This document shows positions 1-9,175 of a stretch of 64,000 nucleotides of DNA, in pieces (position 1 is the first letter of the stretch; each line of letters starts with the position of its first letter). The translations under genes were made by a program, and so were the position numbers. The notes under the pieces are model-generated. The model was not told where the DNA came from and made no database searches. It was given only the letters and a program-made list of their open reading frames with translations. Origin of the DNA: CBDCWT01 sp965223305 (lineage in GTDB: Bacteria; Planctomycetota; Planctomycetia; Pirellulales; Pirellulaceae); contig CBDCWT010000082.1 in NCBI GenBank assembly GCA_965223305.1, positions 1 to 64,000 on the forward strand, read 5' to 3'.

Positions 1-1840
1 ACACGCGGGCAAGGGCAAACATGATCTCGCCAGGAAAGATGGTGTTCTCCGCCTCGTAGTAGCTGTGATCCCGGGGCACGTCGTACTGCCGGAAGTGACC
101 GTTGGGGTCCTGCATGTACAGAAGCTCACGGGCGAGACAGTTGAGCTCGTCCTCGTAGGGGCCGATGTCGATCGAGTCGGCCATGGCCAGAATCGACAGG
201 ATGGTCACCGCGACGCTGCCCATCTTGGCGTTGGGCACCTTTGCGGGAACATCGGTGTGCCAGACGTAGCAGCGGTCTCCGACCCGCTCGAGGTGATCGA
301 AGGTGTACTGCAAGCCGCGCTTGGCGGACTCGACCAGGCGCTCGTCCGGCGCGATCTTGTTGACCAGCATCAGGGTGTACGGATTGAGCGCGTGCCGAAC
401 GATGTTGTTGCCCTCCCGCCAGCGACGCCCCTCCCTGCGGAGCGGCTTGTACCGATAGCGGAACTGGCCGTCGTCCAGCTGGTTGCGCCAGAGCCAGCGC
501 GCCCCGAGAACCAACGAGCGGGTCAAGCGGGCCTTGGTGACGTCCGAGACGCGCACCATCGTTGTCCCCCGGTACATCTGGCGCACTTCCTTGCCGGGAC
601 GGATCTCCACGAAATTGAGGGTCGCGAACCGGCCAAACCGGTTGTCGGGGTCGCGCCACGCGCCCTCCCGGAGGTCGGATCGCTTCTCCAGCTTCTCGAC
701 GAAGCGCTCCTCCGAGCCCACGCCGCCCTGCAACGCCTCCGAGGGAAGCCGGAGGTTCCATCGGCCGCCACTGGCGATGAAGGCCCCCTCGTAGCCGAGC
801 TCGAGGTTCCACAGGAGCCGATTGGCGGCACGGTCGGTGACCTCGGCCATGTCGAAGAAGATGTCGATCTCCACCTCCACGAGCTTCATGGCCTCCCGGG
901 GCTCATCGGGAAGATCCGCCCGCGCCCGCATCCGCGCCCAGTTCTTGTTCAGACGGTCGACCGCCGCGTCCACGGCGCCCCGCAGGGTGCTGGCGGCCGA
1001 GGTTCGCCAGGAGATCTTCTCGTGCTCCAGGTCCTCGGACTGGAACGAGCGCAACGAGATCACCACACGGTGGCGTTTTCCGTCGACGGCCAACGTCGAC
1101 GGGTCCAGGTCACCGGGCCAGCGCGCATCGTCGTACCCCGACAACTTGCGACGGATGTAGCGGATGACCTTCTTCGCCTGTGCGTGGCTCACCCGCAGCG
1201 GGGGTCCGATCCGGTAGAGCGTGTGGGTTGCGCCGCGGACGACCGGGTGAAAATACAGCATGGGGAGGGCGTCTCGGAGACGACTCCGCAGGGTCGTGGC
1301 CTGGCGGTCCAACCAGGGCGGCGCCACCGGACCTCGGGTGTCCACGAGCAGGAAGTCCATCCCCCGCCCGCGGAGCCTCCAGGACGTCGCCCGCACGTTG
1401 GTACCCGCGGCGTCGATCACCTGGGACTCCACCATCTCCAGACGATCCCCGGCCAGCTCCTGCCACGGGGCGGCCGGCGACGAGGCCACCGCGCCGGACG
1501 CGAGATACCCCACCTTTCCTGGGGCCAGCGCGAGGGCCTTGCGCATGGCGGCCATGGTCTGGGGCGGCTCCCGGTCGGCGGGCTCGGGCCGGCGGATGGA
1601 GCGCCCCGCGCGCTGGAAGAAGCGTCCTGCCTTCCACCGCTCGTCGGGTCGGGGTCCCTGGTAGTCGGGATCGTCACGGGGATCGGGGCCCTTGGAGCCC
1701 CCCCCGGACCGGGAAGAACGCTCATCGCGGGGTCGGCTGGTGTCGGTGCCCCCCGCCCCCGACCAGGCCCAGTACCCCAGTCCGAGCGCCACCACGACGA
1801 AGATTCCGAGGCTCGTTCGGCGCGAGATCGCAAGGATCAT
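1..1840 (-). CDS. Membrane-anchored AMMECR1-like / alpha-toroid protein, 5' part
   Basis: The frame is open from an ATG at 1840 to the window edge, so about 613 N-terminal residues are seen and the C-terminus lies outside. Residues about 9-26 form one hydrophobic N-terminal anchor, followed by a low-complexity Ser/Gly/Asp/Pro linker. Around residues 270-420 the sequence resembles the AMMECR1 / AmmeMemoRadiSam A family, including an IASGGRWNLRLPSEA segment and a GRFATLNF strand. From about residue 430 it resembles alpha/alpha-toroid enzymes, with WLWRNQLDDGQFRYRYKP and Trp/Tyr/Gly-rich helices. The domain assignments are from memory of family patterns and the function is unknown. The long open frame on the opposite strand is a shadow caused by high G+C. 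The gene is divergent from the TPR-PEGA gene, with 55 bases between the starts. Confidence 0.6.
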   Translation of the reverse strand, partial: MILAISRRTSLGIFVVVALGLGYWAWSGAGGTDTSRPRDERSSRSGGGSKGPDPRDDPDYQGPRPDERWKAGRFFQRAGRSIRRPEPADREPPQTMAAMRKALALAPGKVGYLASGAVASSPAAPWQELAGDRLEMVESQVIDAAGTNVRATSWRLRGRGMDFLLVDTRGPVAPPWLDRQATTLRSRLRDALPMLYFHPVVRGATHTLYRIGPPLRVSHAQAKKVIRYIRRKLSGYDDARWPGDLDPSTLAVDGKRHRVVISLRSFQSEDLEHEKISWRTSAASTLRGAVDAAVDRLNKNWARMRARADLPDEPREAMKLVEVEIDIFFDMAEVTDRAANRLLWNLELGYEGAFIASGGRWNLRLPSEALQGGVGSEERFVEKLEKRSDLREGAWRDPDNRFGRFATLNFVEIRPGKEVRQMYRGTTMVRVSDVTKARLTRSLVLGARWLWRNQLDDGQFRYRYKPLRREGRRWREGNNIVRHALNPYTLMLVNKIAPDERLVESAKRGLQYTFDHLERVGDRCYVWHTDVPAKVPNAKMGSVAVTILSILAMADSIDIGPYEDELNCLARELLYMQDPNGHFRQYDVPRDHSYYEAENTIFPGEIMFALARV

Positions 1841-1895
1841 GGGCCCCTTCTAGCATTATTTCTCGTCTGCTCACTCCCTCGTGTATCCTGCTCGC

Positions 1896-3105
1896 ATGAA
1901 CGGTAGGCTTGCCCTTTTCGCAGCCGCCTTTTTGGTTTGCGCGGCTCCCCTCGTGTCCTACGCACAGCCCCGTCGCCCCACGCAGCAACAGGTGCGGGAG
2001 GCCGCCCGTGTCTACCAGGAGGGTTTGACCCTCATGGAAGGGGGCAATCCGGAGGCCGCGCTGCCGAAGTTCCGTCAGGCCTACGATCTTGCCAGCCCAC
2101 CGAACGCGCTCTTCAACATCGGGGCGTGCTACGAGGCGCTGCGCAGCTTCGAGCAGGCGCTGGAGTTCTACGAGCGATATCTCGTGGAGGCCTCCAGTGC
2201 CGACGACCGGCGGGATGTGCAGCAGCGCATCGCGCAGATCCGATCGATGAAGTCGTACCTGTCGATCTCCTCGGAGCCCACCCAGGCCCAGATCTTCGTG
2301 GACAACGCCCCGGAGCCGGCGGGGTCTCACCGACACCGAGATCGAGCTATCGCCCGGGAACCACGTCATCACCATTCGCTTGGAAGGATTCGAGGACGCT
2401 ACCAAGAGCGTGTCGCTCCGAATCGGCCAGCGAAAGGCCTTGCCCTTCGCTCTGCGACAGGCGGGCGGCGGTGACTCGAGCCAACAGGTGGTCATCGAGC
2501 AGCCGGGCCCCACGCGGACGATCGTCGTGACCCGCACCGTGCAGGCCCGCGAGCGCAACACCCCCTACTACGTCGATCTGCACCTGGGGGCCTACCAGGG
2601 CTTTATGAGCGGCGTGAGCAGCTTCGCGCTCAACCTACACTCCGCCCTCGCCATCGGACGCGGGTTCCCCATCGCGGATCGCCTCACCTTCGACATCGGA
2701 CTCGCCCTGCAGATGACGGGGGTCGGCGGGGACAACAATTCGAGCACCATTCTCTTCCCGGGAATCCGGATCCAACCCCGGTTGCGGCTCGCCCTGAACG
2801 AGAACATCGATCTCGCGGTGTTCACCGGCCTGGGGATCACCCTCGCCGTCAACGCCACCGAAGACCAGTGCTCGCGGGCGGACGAGTGCGAGCATCCCAT
2901 CCTCAAAAACTCTGCCACCGACACCGCGTCCCTGTTGGGCTTCGAGTTCGGCCTCATCGGCCGCTACATCCTGAGCAACGGAATCGGGTTCGGGCTGGGA
3001 CTCGGACTCGACTACGTCCTCAAGGACACGTTGGCCGGTGGGCAGCTCCTGCAATCCAACCTGCTGCGTGTCATCATCGCCCTCGCCGGCTCCTACCGCT
3101 TCTAG
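1896..3105 (+). CDS. TPR-PEGA protein with C-terminal barrel-like domain (frameshifted)
   Basis: The start at 1896 gives a signal peptide (MNGRLALFAAAFLVC..., cleaved near SYAQP). TPR-like helices follow at about residues 30-110 (GLTLMEGGNPEAALPKFRQA, FNIGACYEALRSFEQALEFY). A PEGA-type strand is seen at about 125-170 (LSISSEPTQAQIFVDN). The remainder is a Gly-rich amphipathic beta domain ending LAGSYRF, the aromatic end typical of outer-membrane barrels. The frame breaks in the G run at 2321-2324: dropping one G restores EPAGLTDTEIELSPG and joins the two halves, so a one-base insertion is likely. Proteins of this build are common in Myxococcota envelopes. The substrate or partner is unknown. 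Confidence 0.7.
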
Positions 3106-3527
3106 GGCAGCGGTCCCTCGTCGCCGAATTGGGCGACGGGGGGGCTCTCCACCGGCACCCGAACGAGAACGTCCACGTTCCTGACCCCTCCGTCGACAGT
3201 CCCGAGGCGGAGCAGCGCTCCTACGGTCTGGCGTCCTCGGTCCGGGTCGGGGCGCAGCCCCCGACCGGCACAGCCCGACGAGCCAAACCGACGCGCCTCG
3301 CATGCGGCCAGGGCGAGACGAGGGTTTCGGGGCGGCAATGTAGCCACTTCCCCCCACCGGTGGGGAGAAGTCCCAACCGACGCTCCGGTTTCCGCATCGT
3401 CACGCGCGCTTCCACGGTCGCCGCGTCAGACCGCCGCACCGAAGACCGGAGCCGCCCGCACCCCGGACGCGGCTGCTGCGGCACCGCCCCCGGCGACGCC
3501 CGCAAATCGGATCGGTCGCGTGGACGG
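3106..3527. other. Intergenic region between convergent genes
   Basis: This is 422 bases between the ends of the PEGA-protein gene and the kinase gene. I see no supported gene; the open frames here have no family pattern. It contains the palindrome at 3347-3370. Confidence 0.5.
3347..3370. terminator. Palindrome between convergent genes
   Basis: The arms CTTCCCCCCACC and GGTGGGGAGAAG pair over 12 positions with one mismatch. There is no T-run. Its place between two convergent genes fits a bidirectional terminator, but it could be another structure. Confidence 0.35.
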
Positions 3528-5202
3528 TCAGCGCAGGCGCGGCCCGGTCCGACCCTTTTGAGAGAAGATGCTCTCGATGGGGTCGGGTTCTGGCTGCGCA
3601 GGGCGCGTCGGACGCTTGGCGGGGCGGTGACCCGGGCGCTTCGTGGTTCGCCGCTCGCCATCGTCGTCCGACTCCTCCGAGCCACCGTCCTCCTCTGCGC
3701 CCGACGGCGAATCCTCAGCCGGCGTCGGAGCAGTGGCCGCACCCCCATCGGGGGTGTCGTTGGTGGCCCCCGGCCCCGGGGGAACCAAGGGCGGTGACTC
3801 GGGGGGGGGTAGGTCCCAGGGGCCCAACGGGCGGTGCTCCCGGACCCGTCGGGCCGGCGACCTGGATGCCCGGTGGGGTACCGGGGGGCGCCGGGGTCTG
3901 GGACGACAGCGCCAGCCCCAGAAGCACACCCGCGGCGATGATGAGCACCACCGCACCGCCGATCAGCATGGTCCGGTTGTTGCGGAGCCCAGCCACCTTG
4001 GCGGGGTGGATCGTATGTACGGCCGGTACGATGGGCGGCGTGCCCGTCGGCCCGGCGGACGCGTGCATGGGAGCCGGGGTCACCGCAATCATGCCGCTGC
4101 CCGAAGGCCCGGCCGACTGCAGTCCCGCCGGAGTGGCCGTCACGGGCACCGGGGTGCTCACGACGCCATCCTGCTTCGCGGTGACCGAAGGCTGGAACTG
4201 GGCCCGCCCGGTCACCCGACCCACGCCGGTGGCTTCCCGCGCGGCGTCCATGCCCGGCTGAAGCTGCGCCATCGCGTGCAGCTCCGTGTAGACCTCTGCC
4301 ATGGATGAAGGACGACGGTCGCGGTCCTTCTCCATCATCCGCATGATCAGCCCACCGAGGGCGAGCGGGATGTCGTCGCGCAGGCTGCGCGCGTCCCGCG
4401 GTGCGGCGGCGAGATTCAGATGGATGTACTCCATCTCGGAGTCTGCCGGAATCGGCGGCTCCGTGGTCAGCATCTCAAACAGGATCACGCCGAGAGCAAA
4501 AACATCCGCCCGTCCGTCGAGCTCCTTCTGTTTGATCTGCTCGGGCGCCATATAGCGCGGCGTCCCAATGAAGGAGTTCGTCGCCATGCTGTGGCCGGAG
4601 TCGACGCGCGCGATTCCGAAGTCCAGGACCTTGACGAAGTCGCGGTCGCGCTGAGGCGTGAGGCGAAGGTTTTCCGGCTTTAGGTCGCGGTGAAGGATCC
4701 CCTTCGTGTGCGCCTCGTCCATGGCCTCCGCGATCTGCATGCCGATCGAAATCACGCGATCGATCCGCATGCGGCCCATCCGGCGCATCACCGTGTCGAG
4801 GCCTTCGCCGGTGATGAACTCCTGCACCATGAACGGGACACCCTCGTCGGAAAACCCGAGGTCGAATACCCGAACGACGTGCGGAGACGTCAGCTCACGT
4901 GCCGCCTTGGCTTCCGTAACGAAGCGTTTGGCGATCGCGGCATCGTGCGCGAGCTCCGAGTGCAAGAACTTGAGGACGACGTGCCCGAGCTCGTGCTGTC
5001 CGTGTTGGTGCGTCGCGACGAACACGGTCCCGAACCCGCCGGCCGCGAGCCGTCGGTCGATCCGGTACTTCCCGTCGATCAGCTTGCCGATGTATGGATC
5101 GGCTGGCCAGCCCTGAGCCGGACGACGCGCCTGACAGGCCGGGCATTCGGGATCCGCGGGCTCTCGTTGTTGGCGACAGGCATGGCAGAAGGTTGCGAGC
5201 AT
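3528..5202 (-). CDS. Zinc-ribbon Ser/Thr protein kinase, single TM (frameshifted tail)
   Basis: This is a Hanks-type kinase. The N-terminus has a small Cys pair module (CHAC...CPAC, residues 7-24). The kinase domain spans about residues 43-310, with the Gly loop AAGGFGTVF, VVLKFL lysine, HRDLKPEN catalytic loop, DFGIARV and a GTPRYMAPEQ activation segment. A membrane helix (MLIGGAVVLIIAAGVLLGLA) follows a Pro/Thr-rich linker, and a Pro-rich then acidic/basic tail comes next. The tail leaves frame at the nine-base G run 3801-3809. With eight bases the frame reads TPPESPPLVPPGPG and ends at 3528; as given, it ends at 3715. The start ATG at 5202 begins the Cys module. The target is unknown. Confidence 0.85.
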
Positions 5203-5373
5203 AACGGAGAAGGTCCCCTCAAGCCTCTACTTGAATGAGGATACGGCCAAGGCTGGGCGAGGACAAGACCGGGGCGGCCCAGCTCCAGTGCCGACATCTG
5301 ACCACCGCGGGGCGGGCCTTGACGGGTCGCGAAGGACCCAGCTACCGTCCCGCGACTCAAAAGGACAGGCAAA

Positions 5374-6171
5374 ATGCAGCAAACGCTGAGTGGTTGGGCA
5401 GTAATCTTGGGTGCGTCCAGCGGGTTCGGGGAGGCTACATCAATCGCCCTCGCGAAGGCCGGAATGGACATCTTCGGAATTCATCTCGACCGCCGCTCCA
5501 CGATGGAGAATGTGGAGCGCATCGTGGGTGAGATTCGCGCGGCCGGACGGCAGGCGGTTTTCCACAACGTGAACGCAGCGGACGCCGACAAGCGCGCCGC
5601 AACGATCGCCGCGATGGAGCAGCACCTCGGGGGAAAGAAGGGGGAGATCAAGCTGCTCCTGCACTCGTTGGCCTTCGGGACGCTCAAGCCCTTCTTCGCA
5701 GAGACGCCCGGAGACGTGATCAACCAGTCCCAAATGCAGATGACCTGCGATGTCATGGGTCACTCGCTCCTGTACTGGACCCAGGGTCTGGTGTTCGCAG
5801 GCCTCCTCGGAGACAACGCACGCATCTTCGCGATGACGAGCGCCGGCTCGCGGGCGGCCTGGCGCGGGTACGGCGCCGTCAGCGCCGCCAAGGCGGTCCT
5901 GGAGAGCCACATTCGCCAGATGGCGGTCGAGTTGGCGCCGCGCCGCATCACCGCCAACGCGATCATGGCGGGAGTCACCGACACGCCGGCATTGCGGAAG
6001 ATCCCCGGACACGAGGAGATGGTGGAGGTCGCGAAGCGAAAGTCCCCGGCGGACCGCTTGACGACACCAGAGGACGTGGCCTCGGCCATCGTATGTCTCG
6101 CCCAATCCGGAACCCACTGGCTGACCGGAAACACCCTCCAGGTGGACGGGGGCGAGATCGTTTCGGGGTAG
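5374..6171 (+). CDS. Enoyl-ACP reductase, FabL-like SDR
   Basis: A 265-residue short-chain dehydrogenase. The N-terminal nucleotide-binding segment VILGASSGFGEATSIALA is clear. The catalytic pair is Tyr-x6-Lys (YGAVSAAK), the spacing found in FabI/FabL enoyl-ACP reductases rather than Tyr-x3-Lys of ordinary SDRs. The C-terminal GNTLQVDGGEIVSG is typical of the family. It would reduce trans-2-enoyl-ACP in the last step of each fatty-acid elongation cycle. The start at 5374 has AAGGA nine bases upstream. It is divergent from the kinase gene. A related reductase of another substrate cannot be excluded. Confidence 0.75.
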   Translation: MQQTLSGWAVILGASSGFGEATSIALAKAGMDIFGIHLDRRSTMENVERIVGEIRAAGRQAVFHNVNAADADKRAATIAAMEQHLGGKKGEIKLLLHSLAFGTLKPFFAETPGDVINQSQMQMTCDVMGHSLLYWTQGLVFAGLLGDNARIFAMTSAGSRAAWRGYGAVSAAKAVLESHIRQMAVELAPRRITANAIMAGVTDTPALRKIPGHEEMVEVAKRKSPADRLTTPEDVASAIVCLAQSGTHWLTGNTLQVDGGEIVSG

Positions 6172-6186
6172 GAACCGCGCTAGGGT

Positions 6187-6296
6187 CGGCGAAGAATGGG
6201 CACCCCGGGGGCGGACCGCACCGGAGGGAGGGACGACTCGAGGGCTTTTTATCTCGAGGGGGGCGCAACCTCCACCGCGGTACCCATTCTTCGCCG
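6187..6296. terminator. Long-spaced inverted repeat between convergent genes
   Basis: The arm at 6187-6204 (CGGCGAAGAATGGGCACC) is the reverse complement of 6279-6296 apart from one base. About 74 bases separate the arms and include a second CTCGAG-containing inverted pair around the T run 6245-6249. It lies between the convergent FabL-like and M14 genes, so a bidirectional terminator or a small foldback element are both possible. Confidence 0.4.
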
Positions 6297-6430
6297 GCCC
6301 TGCCGGCCCGTCCGCGCTCGTCGTTTGGGAGCTGAGCAATCGGCATACCAGCACCTCCGCGACGGGGAAGGGCGCGAACCACCGCCGAACGCGGCAGCCG
6401 GAGTCTCGACGGGGGGGAGGTCCATCCCCG

Positions 6431-7395
6431 CTAGGGGAGGACTGACCCAACCCGGTCGAGGGGACGAGCCAACAAGGAGGCTCCACCGATCTCTGCCGCG
6501 GCCACGTGCAGCGCTGCGGGCACGACGTTGGCGATCTCTTCTGCCGCGTTTCGGGGGTTGTACCAGCAGAATGGATCCAACGCGCGCCAAGGGGCGCCGA
6601 GCTCCAGGCCGCCCTTGGACACCTCGATGAGGAACGTGAGCGCCCCAAACCGGTCCCGGAAGAAATCGAGCTCGCTCCCCCGAGCCCAAAGGAGGCGCGG
6701 GAGCGACCCCACGCGGACGATCCGATACGGATACCGAGGCTGGAGGGCCCGCATCTCTCGGCCCACCTCCCGGTAGAGGTGCTCGTCGGGGGGGGGTCTG
6801 CGGCTACCCGAGTAGGGAATCAGGAAGTAGCCCCCAAAGGCGTGCAAAGACACGACCCGCGACGGAGGCTGGGCGGCCGCAAGGTCCCGCAAAGCCCGCG
6901 TCTCGGGCTCGCTCCACGCGGCTTCTCCCGGAGCGTCCCACCCGAGTGCCCGGCGCGGGCGGCCCCGCCAGTGAATCGGAAAGTTGCGGTTCAGGTCGAC
7001 CCCGTTGGCGTTCTTCCGTGTGAAGCGACGACGGCGCGCCCCGAAGGTCCTGCTCCACGTGGTGGTACCCGTCGGGGTTGGCGATCGGCACGAAGGTGAA
7101 TCGAGCGTCCCGGTAGCTGCTCGGCGTCCATCCGTCGCGCCGCCCCATCGAGCAGAGCAATCAGCGTCTCGACTCCGATCCACTCCATCGCGTGGATCCC
7201 GGCGACGTACAGGCAGGCCACCCGTGGCCGTTCCAGGGGCCGCACCAGCCGGTAGGCGATCAGGGGACGTCCCTCGACGGACGCTCCGTACTCGATGCGT
7301 TCGATTCGATCCGGGTGCTCGGCGGCCAGAGCGTCCGCGGCCGCCAGAACCGCCTCGAGACCCCGGTACGGCCCGTAGCGATCCACGTCGATCAC
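6431..7395 (-). CDS. M14-type zinc carboxypeptidase (frameshifted twice)
   Basis: A GTG start at 7393-7395 overlaps the Nudix stop as GTGA, suggesting translational coupling. The zinc motif HxxE is visible in GIHAMEWIGVETL, followed by VPIANPDGYHH and the NGVDLNRNFPIHWRG segment that marks M14 peptidases. The third zinc His lies in VVSLHAFGG and the catalytic Glu in TFLIEVSKGG. These pieces are in three frames. Removing one base near 7115-7127 and one near 7030-7043 joins them, both apparent insertions. The domain is otherwise complete, so sequencing error is more likely than a pseudogene. No signal peptide is seen, which suggests a cytoplasmic enzyme. Confidence 0.75.
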
Positions 7396-8058
7396 GCGGG
7401 CGGATCCTCGCTCTGGAACCGGCCGTCGCGAAACACGATGCGGGTGGGGCCGGGAACCCGGGGCTGCCGCTCCGGATGTCGGGGATCCCCCGGCAAGATG
7501 ATCACGATCGCGTCGTCGATCATCTCCAGGGTAGGACAGATGGGTGCGAGGTCGGCACGCTCGGCCGCCGCTCGCAGAGAAGGCCAGTCGGCGATCGTCG
7601 CCAACAGCTCCAGGTTCCGAAGCGTCGGCGGCATCAAGCGGAGCTGACCCGCCCGGCCTTCCGCCAAGGCTTGGGGGATGGGAAACCAGCGCGCGTCCGC
7701 GGTTTCGGTGGGATGTCGCTCGACGTTCGCGCCAGCCGGCATCCGAGCCAGGTAGAAGCGCGTGTCGAAGCGCTTCGGTTCCGCCGCCGGGGTTACCCAG
7801 CGCGCCCACGGAGCAAGGTCCTCCGCGGTCAGCGAGACCCCCACCTCCTCCCGCAGCTCGCGAACGGCACACGAACGCAGCCCGGACTCGCCCGACCCAT
7901 CCTGGGGATCGAGACGACCACCGGGGAACACCCACGCCCCCTCCCATGAAGGACTGGGTGATCGGTCGCTGAATGAGAAGGACCTCGAGCCCGCCCGTGC
8001 CCTCCCGGACCAGGATGACGGACGACGCATCGCGCGGAACAGCTGGGGCAGGAGGCAT
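7392..8058 (-). CDS. Nudix hydrolase (frameshifted)
   Basis: The start ATG at 8058 gives MPPAPAVPRDASSVILVREG, the usual first Nudix strand. The Nudix box is split: GGRLDPQD...SCAVRELREEVGVSL carries the REx2EE core. The join to the N-terminal part (RPITQSFMGG) needs one base removed from the C run 7937-7941, which gives SFMGGAWVFPGGRLD. The long C-terminal half, with ARWFPIPQALAE, resembles the NUDT19/coenzyme-A-type Nudix group, but the substrate is a guess. It would hydrolyse a nucleoside diphosphate-linked compound. The downstream M14 gene overlaps by four bases. Confidence 0.75.
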
Positions 8059-8243
8059 ACGGTTCGCGCATGGTAGCCCCCCAGAACCGACGGTGCACGG
8101 GGCAACCTTTCGCCGCGACCACGAGCGGGCGCAGAAAAACGCCCGTCCGAAACGCAACCCGACCGATTCGCTGGGGGCCCACACCCACCGACCTCGGCGG
8201 GTCCGGCCGGGGGGGGCGCGGCAGGGGCGCGTGGCGCGTACGG

Positions 8244-9171
8244 TCAGGCGGAGCGGGCCGCGTCTGCACGAGCAGGACGAACCGATGTGGGCTGGGTCCA
8301 GGCACACGCCCCATCGGGCCCCATCACCCGGGCGCGGACGTACCCGTCCGTGCTCTGGGTCGAGTACCCGGGCTCGGTCCCTGCCACCTCGGCGAGGACC
8401 CGGCCCTCTCGTCCGATGAACTGGGTCCGGTAATGCCCGGGCCGTTCGCCATCGTCAATGCGAAGGCGGACCTCCCAGGGGGTGGACCGCAGCTCGCCAA
8501 GGACGACGCCGGTGCTGGCGTAGAAGTCTCCCACCGCAAGGGCGGTCAGGATCGCGTCGCGCGTACGGGCACGGGCGCGCACCATGACCCAGCCTCGCCC
8601 CGGGTTGGCCAGGCGATCCCCGCTCTCGGCGAAGTGGTGGGCGTCATCGACCGCGGTTCCCCAGTACCACCGCCCGCGGGACAGGCAGGCGTCCCCAGAG
8701 CTGCTCCACGCTCGGGTGATTCGCATCGCCTTCGTTCCGGGCAGCGGGATGACCGTTGAAGATCTCCAGGAGGGGGGCTCCTCCGGCATCCAGCAGGTCG
8801 TCGAGACCGAGGGCGTATCGATAGTTGGGGTGGTTGACGGCGGTCACCGCACCCGCCGCACGGGAGATGGCCACGTTGGCAGCCAGCGTAGGCCCGGTCT
8901 GGTCGCCGAGGATCGGCAGGATGCGGTGATGGGAACCAAACGCGTTGACGTGGACCGGCAAGCCCCCGGCGCTGGCGGAGACTTCCTCGCCCGCGATCAG
9001 CAGCAGTCCCCCCGCCGCGGTCCCTTCTGGCCCCAGCTCGTTGTGATCGGTCAGCGTCAGGAAGTCGTAGCCAGCCCGACGGTACCAGTCGGTGACGACA
9101 TCGGGGGGGCTGTCCCCGTCTGAGGTCGTGGAGTGTGCGTGGAGGCTGCCTCGAAGCCAGAGGGTCGACAT
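8244..9171 (-). CDS. PHP-domain metal-dependent phosphoesterase (frameshifted)
   Basis: The N-terminus shows the PHP signature: LHAHSTTSDG (first His pair and Asp) and FLTLTDHNEL, then VTAVNHPNYR with a further metal His. The C-terminal half continues in another frame from DACLSRGRWYWGTAVDDAHH, where DDAHHF supplies the last metal ligands. Removing one base from the C run 8693-8696 joins the halves. PHP proteins hydrolyse phosphoesters using two or three metal ions; the substrate is unknown. An alternative start at 9187 overlaps the end of the acetyltransferase gene; I used the ATG at 9171, which sits just before the first beta strand. Confidence 0.75.
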
Positions 9172-9175
9172 CGCG

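Noticed and set aside
65..1906. 613-codon open frame on the plus strand
   Set aside because: It is antisense to the AMMECR1-like gene, has Arg/Pro/Gly-biased composition and no family pattern. High G+C opens such shadow frames.
2321..9171. Programmed frameshifting in the first segment
   Set aside because: Six sites in five unrelated genes, without shared slippery sequence or downstream structure, are better explained by sequencing insertions.
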